From the NCBI GenBank assembly GCA_911728455.2, contig OU452231.1, positions 12,183,838 to 12,247,837 of the forward strand: a DNA stretch of 64,000 bases, read 5' to 3'. The stretch is from Marthasterias glacialis. Lineage: Eukaryota > Echinodermata > Asteroidea > Forcipulatida > Asteriidae. Both the position numbers and the translations under genes were made by a program. Position 1 is the stretch's first letter, and each line of letters opens with the position of its first letter. Below, one piece after another: positions 58,481-64,000 of the stretch. The notes beneath the pieces were generated by a model. That model was not told the DNA's origin, searched no databases, and worked only from the letters and a program-made list of their open reading frames with translations.

Positions 58481-59084
58481 TGTTGTTTAATTATGTTGTA
58501 CTAAGTTAGACCCTGAGCTTTGATTTGATATATTGTTTGTGGTTCTTAAGACTGTAGTCCCTGAGATCTGATGCTTACAAGTTTTTATGCGTTAGAGCAA
58601 TGAGATTTGGTCGGACAGTAAAATAATAAAAACAAAAAAATCTCCAAGAAAACAAAGGTGGTTTCGGCGGGAAATACAGAGTATTAAGGCATATTGTACA
58701 TAAATCAGAATACTCTCAAAGAAATTGTTTCTTCTGATACAGAAACCAATGGCTGTGAGTGTGACACTACATGTATACTGGATTTTAAAGAGTGCATTTT
58801 CAAAATTTGGGTCAAGATTGTCCCCCAGTTTTGACAAATCCTGGGGAGAACCCTGGGTGGATGGTGTGGGTGTTTTTAAACTACATGGTGAGAATGAATT
58901 TCCTCTCCCAAAACCAAATGAAAATTTGTATAATTCCTGTTGGAAATTAGAAAATGGATATATTTCCAGCACTATTCATGTTTTAGTAAATACTATTAAG
59001 CCGGCAGCTTTGTAGCGACCTCTTTGACGAACATGATTAGCCGACATTATATAATGTATTAAATAACAGGGATTTTCGATCACT

Positions 59085-59165
59085 GCCGCATAGCCCAGTG
59101 AAATTGCTCCCACTTAGCAACTGACATGCTCCGCGTTCGAATCCCCGCTGACACCTTTTTTCCAT
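59085..59165 (+). repeat. tRNA-like remnant with box A/B and T run
   Basis: CATAGCCCAGTG resembles box A and GTTCGAATCCCC fits box B, about 40 bp apart. A CACC end and a T6 run follow. Stems do not pair well, so this is a degraded tRNA or SINE head and not an active tRNA gene. Confidence 0.35.
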
Positions 59166-60726
59166 CCAAAACAAAAAGAACATTCTTCTTTTATTATTAA
59201 AAACTGACTCCTAATTTTAAATGGATAGTATTACTACCCTTTTTTTTCTCATTTGTGGCTCCCAAGGATTTTTTTATTGAAATAAATAAAGTTTGAAATT
59301 CATAAATGGTCTGATTCCCATTTCATGAATACCAAGTCACACCGACAATGTTGGCGCGGAACCACGGTAAGATTTTTAACTCTTAAGTCCCCCCAAAAAC
59401 AGTCCCTGCACATGTTCAGTGCTGTTCCAGCTTTCTAACATTTACTAAGAGAAAGCAAGTGCCAGCAAAATATACACTGCCTGAGAAAATGACTCAAATG
59501 AGTGAGCCAATGAAAACAAAATACCAAGGCTACTGCATAATGCAAAATATGCTTTTATTGTTTTGTATCTTGGCATGTCTCGGCAGCACAGTCAAGATTT
59601 ACTGCTTCGCTAATTAAAGACAACACTCAACCGAAAAACAATGAATGATAACAAACAAAACAGCACTAAAAAAAAATGGACAATCAATGAGACGGTCACG
59701 ATGTCTGGTCTCAAACAAAATGAATTTAACTCTTCAAGATAAAATAATGAAGAACACCTTTTATGCCTGTGTCCTGAGGCAGAGTGATGATGTCAATGTA
59801 TACTTCACATTATTTACAGGCCTGGTTAATAACCTCGCAAATGTCTCTAAAACTAAAATGACTGAATTTGCCAGTGTGCTACTTACTGACTGTACCGCTA
59901 CAGTGCTAGCATGATGGTTAGCATTGGCTAGTGAGGAATACTAAACATTATTTCTAAGACACCAAATCCCCCCAAAATGTGACGTACCTCTTCTTCAACT
60001 TGACCACAACGTAAGAACAAACTAAAAACAATCTTCTCGTAGCTCAGATTAGCTTCATTAATCATCATAACAGCAGCATCTGAGTGTATCCCAACATCAA
60101 CAAAGAGTAAGAAAAAAAAACTACACTGCCATCTTTTTTTTCAGGTCAGCTGGCTCCCGCGGTTAACCACAACACATCACATTCATCATTTATGTTGTTG
60201 TGATATCAGTTCTGACTTGTGATAACCAGCGAACTATTTCTATGGGGCTTCGCAAAATGACGTCACTACATCGCATCAAAACAAAACAAACAAAACTAGA
60301 GACAAGGAAAGAAACTGTGCATGGAATTGAACGAGAGTCGTAAGATATCCGCGATCATTAACAGTGTTTCAGAATCAAAAATGATATTAAAACATGGAAG
60401 TTAGTGGTTCAATTACTTGACTAAAACTGTGCGTAAATTCTAAGATCGGAACCTAACGTCTGAAGTCGAGGCTATAGTTTCGACAGGGTTTATTTATTTA
60501 CAAATTGTCAACGCTTGAGGGCGCACGAATGCAGATCAATTCTCTGAACGCATGACTGATCTAAAGTTGTCTGGTAAAAAATACACGTTTGTAAGGTTGG
60601 TCTTTAAGTTGTTTTTTACGAAATCTTGTTCACAAAACTAAGTGCAAATTGCATTTATTTTCTATGTGTACGGTGTGTGAGTAATCACTAGCAATCATCT
60701 GTGCACTAGCGTAGTACTACTATACT

Positions 60727-60877
60727 AAACCACTGCCTCTGTGACAGTGCTTGTCTGCTAGTGCTAGTGCTTCACTAGTGCTACTGGTGGCTACAACTTT
60801 ACAATTTGTAGCTAGCAGTAGCACTTGTGAAGCAGAGTAGCACTAGCAGACAAGCACTGTCACAGACGCAGTGGTTT
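60727..60877. repeat. 151-bp inverted repeat (39-bp near-perfect outer arms)
   Basis: Outer arms AAACCACTGC...GTGCT and their reverse complement match over 39 bp with one mismatch. Pairing continues imperfectly inward (TGCTTCAC/GTGAAGC, GCTAC/GTAGC). The sequence is rich in CTAGTG/CACTAG words. It could be a foldback element or a long hairpin transcript. Confidence 0.9.
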
Positions 60878-61720
60878 GGGTGTACTCAGGCGGTCAGATG
60901 GTATACTGGTAGAGCAGACAACAAATCATTATTGCACTGAAAATAGTACTTCTACTAATAAAGTAGCACAGTGCTACTACTACCACAACTAGATTTGTAA
61001 TTCTAATTGGTGTGACTAAGGACGTTAAACTAGCTGCACTGGGCTGCTAAACAGAATGTTCTCAACTACTACTAGAATTGAAATCACTCTGTCGTGACAC
61101 TGTCTGTAGTGTGTTTAATTTATGTTGAAGCAAAAAACCTTTGCAAAGTGTGTTGATTATAAATTGAAAAATAATTGTTTTTGTCAGCAAAATAACCACG
61201 TCATTATTGTCTGATTGAATGTCCTTATGTTCTAAGTGCTTATTTTGCCAACTGCCTCACTAAATGCTGATCCAGAAAAGAAAGTTTGGAGGAGGGCGTG
61301 TCACACACCCATACTCCCCTCCGTCGACATGCCCCTGAATATGCGATTTTCTAAATCTAATTTTTCAGTATCCAAAACAGTCACAATCTTTATTCTACAA
61401 TGTAAACCATGCAAATGTATAAAGTCACTATACTGGTCTCATCCAGTGAACCATTGATTATCTTTGAAGAATAATTTGGGTGCTTTGAAACAAACACCCA
61501 AATAATAATGATACGGATTTATAAGAAATATCAAGCCCATACCAAGTTAGATTTTAATGTTGTCTGGTACAATGCCTTGTTCAGGTTAGCTTCTGCATTG
61601 CAACCTCCAGATCAGCACAGACTGGTACCCATGTGCCACACATTTCATTGAGGATTATGTTCATGTGTGGGTTCTTTATTTTGTTATTCTTATTTAACGA
61701 AGAAAAAGTTGCCCTTATAG

Positions 61721-62047
61721 GCGTGTCTTGGCCAAGCGGATAAGAACACTGGATTCAAGCTCTGTTGTTTCTGATCAGCAGAGTGTGGATTCGAGTCCTC
61801 ATCGTGACACTTGTGTCCTTAAGCAAGACACTTGACCATTTTTGCTCCGTCCTTCGGATGAGACGTAAAGCCATAGGTCCTGTGTGCTGTGTTCACCCCA
61901 GTGTTCCTGGTTTGATCCGCTGCAGATTACGCCACAGCACCTTGTAAACCATTACATGGTGCTATGTAAAGGAACAGGTCTCATACTTCAAAAACGTATA
62001 ACTCCGCATAACTTGAGACGCCCATCGGCGTATTATTATTATTATTA
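61721..62047 (+). mobile_element. SINE-D copy 4 (most complete)
   Basis: A full element: head GCGTGTCTTGGCCAAGCGGA resembling a Leu/Ser-type tRNA, box B GGATTCGAGTCC, CACTTGTGTCCTTAAGC, AAGACACTTGACC, GAGACGTAAAGCC, CACAGCACCTTGTAAACC and a TATTATTATT tail. It lies about 320 bp upstream of the ADPRS start codon. A central core shared across copies is characteristic of ancient metazoan SINE superfamilies; which one cannot be decided without a library. Confidence 0.85.
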
Positions 62048-62366
62048 CATTGCAACACTGGATCTAGTCTGAGGAATTCAAATTAAGCGATCAATTGTGA
62101 CCAAGAAGGCATTGTATGAGACATAATGGCTTAATATTAGAAAGGCAATTGGTCTCATCATTATTCATTAAATTACTTTCATTGCTAATTTTTTTTTTTT
62201 TTTAAGTTTTTAAAAGTAAATATTCCACTTTAGCATAAAGTTTAGCTACGTGCATTTTGTTAAATTAAAGTCTTTGCATTGAAAAGTGGTCAAATAATTT
62301 AAACAAATTAGTAGTATCGCTATTATTGTTAATATCAATATCTTTAGGAGTGAAAGGTATTCCAAG

Positions 62367-62541
62367 ATGACTGCATCTTGCCTGAAGAGCCGTTTCCGTG
62401 GCTGCCTTGTTGGAGCAGTTGCTGGTGACTGCCTAGGAGCCCCTTTTGAGATGGGCACTGTACTACCTCCAGGGGTCACTTTGATGTCAAGGGTCGTCAA
62501 GTTCATCCAGAATCTCGGCCAAAAGCTTGATAAGGAAAAAG
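62367..62541 (+). CDS. ADPRS: ADPRS coding exon 1
   Basis: ATG in TTCCAAGATGAC context. It encodes the first helix and the GDCLGAPFE loop up to LDKEKG, with donor GTCAAT and phase 1. A TATCTTTAG upstream could be an acceptor, so a non-coding exon may precede it. Confidence 0.9.
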
Positions 62542-64000
62542 GTCAATCAAAAACTTTCTTTAAAGTTGAACCAACAGCACAGCATAGTTTTTGAGATCAT
62601 TTTTTAGTATAATTTGTAGTCATCTGGTTTTCAAAGAATTGACAGAAGTCCGGCATGCAACTTCTTAGAGGATCAGCTGATTTCTTCTTTATTTTTGGGG
62701 GGTTTTTGTTCCAAAGAAAACAGAAAAACACTGTATCAATGTTTATGGCAGTGTCTTCTTTTTCTGGTAATTGCAAGTTGCATGTTTATGAAATCTTAAA
62801 TTAAAAACTTAGCAAGAATTTGTTTTAAATGAAATACATTTTAATGCATTTTGGAAAAAAAGAAAACACTTTTTAGGCAATCATCCTTTTCTAAAAAATC
62901 AAAACAAATGAGAGCATTTAAAGTAGATGATTAACTTTTTAACAAACTTCCTCACGTATTCATTTTGTAAAGTTACGTTCTTCTGAATTTTAACTACTTT
63001 TTTTTCCTTTCTTGGTGGTTTAGGGCGTAAATTTTCATTCACTGACGACACTGCGATGGCACGTTCTGTTGCCGCATCTCTCATTCACTGCAAGGGCAAA
63101 TATGACGCACGAGATATGGCCCGGAGGTAGATATTATTATCAGTAAACTTTAAAGGTAGAATACAGGAGTTGTATTCATCTAGATTTGTTTTTATTAGTA
63201 TCAGTCTGAAAGCTTACTGATTATGAAGTTCATACCAGCACTGACCTTCCATCGAAATATTTCTGTCTGAAATACTGTCAAAGACAAGAAAATAGATTTT
63301 AAAGACCCCCTTTTAATTTCGGTTGTAACAATCAAAATTAAGGACAATGTGTTTACATGCTGAAAAGTGTGCCGGGTTTTCACTTTTTTTTCTCCTGACT
63401 TGGACAGCGGACTGGCTTTACCAATCCTATATTTTACCTTTAAGCAACAATTTGAAACAAAGTAGTCCACAAAAAGTGCATAGCACCTGTTAGCTCTCTC
63501 GTTACCAAATTTGTTTTGACAAAAACAACCACTGGTGACTAAATTTTCCCCTCAAGCAAGAAACACATTTTCTTACCTAAATGCTCCATTTTACAAATTC
63601 TACTAAGGCCCTGAAGATTTAATTTGGGAGCATACTAGACAATGAAAACTTTCTTGCTTGTAAAATTCCCTTTCGTATAATACAAATCACAGAGATCCGT
63701 TAATAAACAGCAAGGTTCTCGATGCAACTTTCCTAAGTTGATTAGGAATCTCAACAACAACAAAACTGTACACAAACAATGTAGAAAGTGTGGCTTTTCG
63801 GATCATTCTGAAACTTGTTGTAAATGTAACATGGAATTGCCCTCTTCCACGCATGTTTCCCTCAACAATGACCCTCTCTTATCCCGTTGAAGGTTCTCAG
63901 AGGAGTATACGAACGAACCATTTCGAGGTTATGGCGCAAATGTTGTAGCGATATTCTCATCCCTTGGGGATCCTCATGTCAAGGACATCTATGCACCAGC
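62367..64000 (+). CDS. ADPRS: ADPRS/ARH3-like ADP-ribosylhydrolase, 5' part (three exons, runs off the window)
   Basis: Exons 62,367-62,541, 63,024-63,126 and 63,893-64,000 join in frame, about 128 codons before the window ends. The family removes ADP-ribose from serine, and degrades poly(ADP-ribose) and O-acetyl-ADP-ribose, in nucleus, cytosol and mitochondria. The start reads MTASCLKSRFRGCLVGAVAG then DCLGAPFE, with Glu28 in the place of the conserved Glu of human ARH3. Exon 2 has SFTDDTAMARS, whose Asp66-Asp67 match the metal-binding pair. Exon 3 has FRGYGANVVAIF. No mitochondrial presequence precedes the fold, so this start gives a shorter N-terminus than the human protein. The C-terminal metal site lies outside the window. 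Confidence 0.92.
63024..63126 (+). CDS. ADPRS: ADPRS coding exon 2
   Basis: 103 bp, acceptor GGTGGTTTAG, donor GTAGAT. It encodes GRKFSFTDDTAMARSVAASL, then IHCKGKYDARDMAR. It holds the TDD metal-binding motif. Too short and without an ATG at its start, so it was found by motif and splice sites. Confidence 0.92.
63127..63892 (+). other. ADPRS intron 2
   Basis: 766 bp, AT-rich, bounded by GTAGAT and TTGAAG. The 89-codon minus frame inside has no motif. Confidence 0.8.
63893..64000 (+). CDS. ADPRS: ADPRS coding exon 3 (cut by the window edge)
   Basis: Acceptor CCCGTTGAAG. It encodes FSEEYTNEPFRGYGANVVA, then IFSSLGDPHVKDIYAPA, and continues beyond 64,000. It aligns with the RGYGAGVV segment of human ARH3. 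Confidence 0.88.

Larger units (their letters stand above)
58481..62366. other. intergenic region between ZRANB1 and ADPRS
   Basis: No coding exon recognised. It contains a tRNA-like remnant (59,085), a CRE TGACGTCA at 60,259-60,266, a long inverted repeat (60,727) and a SINE (61,721). The CRE-bearing, GC-richer stretch at 60.1-60.6 kb could be a promoter for either neighbour. Confidence 0.5.

Overview
This window looks like nuclear DNA of a marine invertebrate deuterostome, most likely an echinoderm. It is AT-rich, with split genes, long introns, many short dispersed repeats, MITE-like foldback elements and tRNA-derived SINEs. Two coding regions closely match genes conserved across animals: ZRANB1 and ADPRS/ARH3. 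The echinoderm assignment is an inference from gene content and repeat style; no species can be named from sequence alone.

Layout. Positions 1-13,363 hold no recognisable exon, only repeats: a 231-bp MITE, a trinucleotide microsatellite, a minisatellite split by a SINE, a MITE flanked by TTAA and a LINE tail. At 13,364-13,815 (minus) there is one HSPA12-type Hsp70 exon with the first ATPase phosphate loop. From 13.8 to 32.5 kb no exon is recognised. That stretch is rich in repeats, including a 57-59-bp minisatellite, a 779-bp element packed with palindromic CGACTAGTCG motifs, and several SINEs and MITEs. At 32,539-45,687 (minus) three very long exons (1,051, 1,230 and 3,855 bp) encode a 2,045-residue acidic, Ser/Glu-rich, disordered protein. 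It carries repeated basic/hydrophobic PKFGGK blocks of AHNAK/periaxin or MARCKS type. All three exons end in phase 1. The next recognised coding exon downstream on the same strand is the HSPA12 exon, and it begins in the matching phase. A giant chimera, or an HSPA12 gene with alternative N-termini, is therefore possible but unproven.

From 45.7 to 52.3 kb lies a probable promoter of the giant gene, a gene-free spacer and the likely 3' UTR of ZRANB1. ZRANB1 (minus, 52,317-58,237) is complete in six exons. They give 686 codons with three NZF zinc fingers, the ankyrin-like ubiquitin-binding region and an OTU domain with Cys441 and His581. At 62,367-64,000 (plus) the first three exons of an ADPRS/ARH3-like ADP-ribosylhydrolase run off the right edge. 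ZRANB1 and ADPRS are head to head across about 4 kb.

Functional view. ZRANB1 (deubiquitinase), ADPRS (removal of serine ADP-ribose) and HSPA12 (atypical Hsp70) are signalling and stress-response proteins. There is no sign of a bacterial-type operon or a defence island. The most unusual item is the phase-1 giant-exon gene and its possible link to HSPA12.
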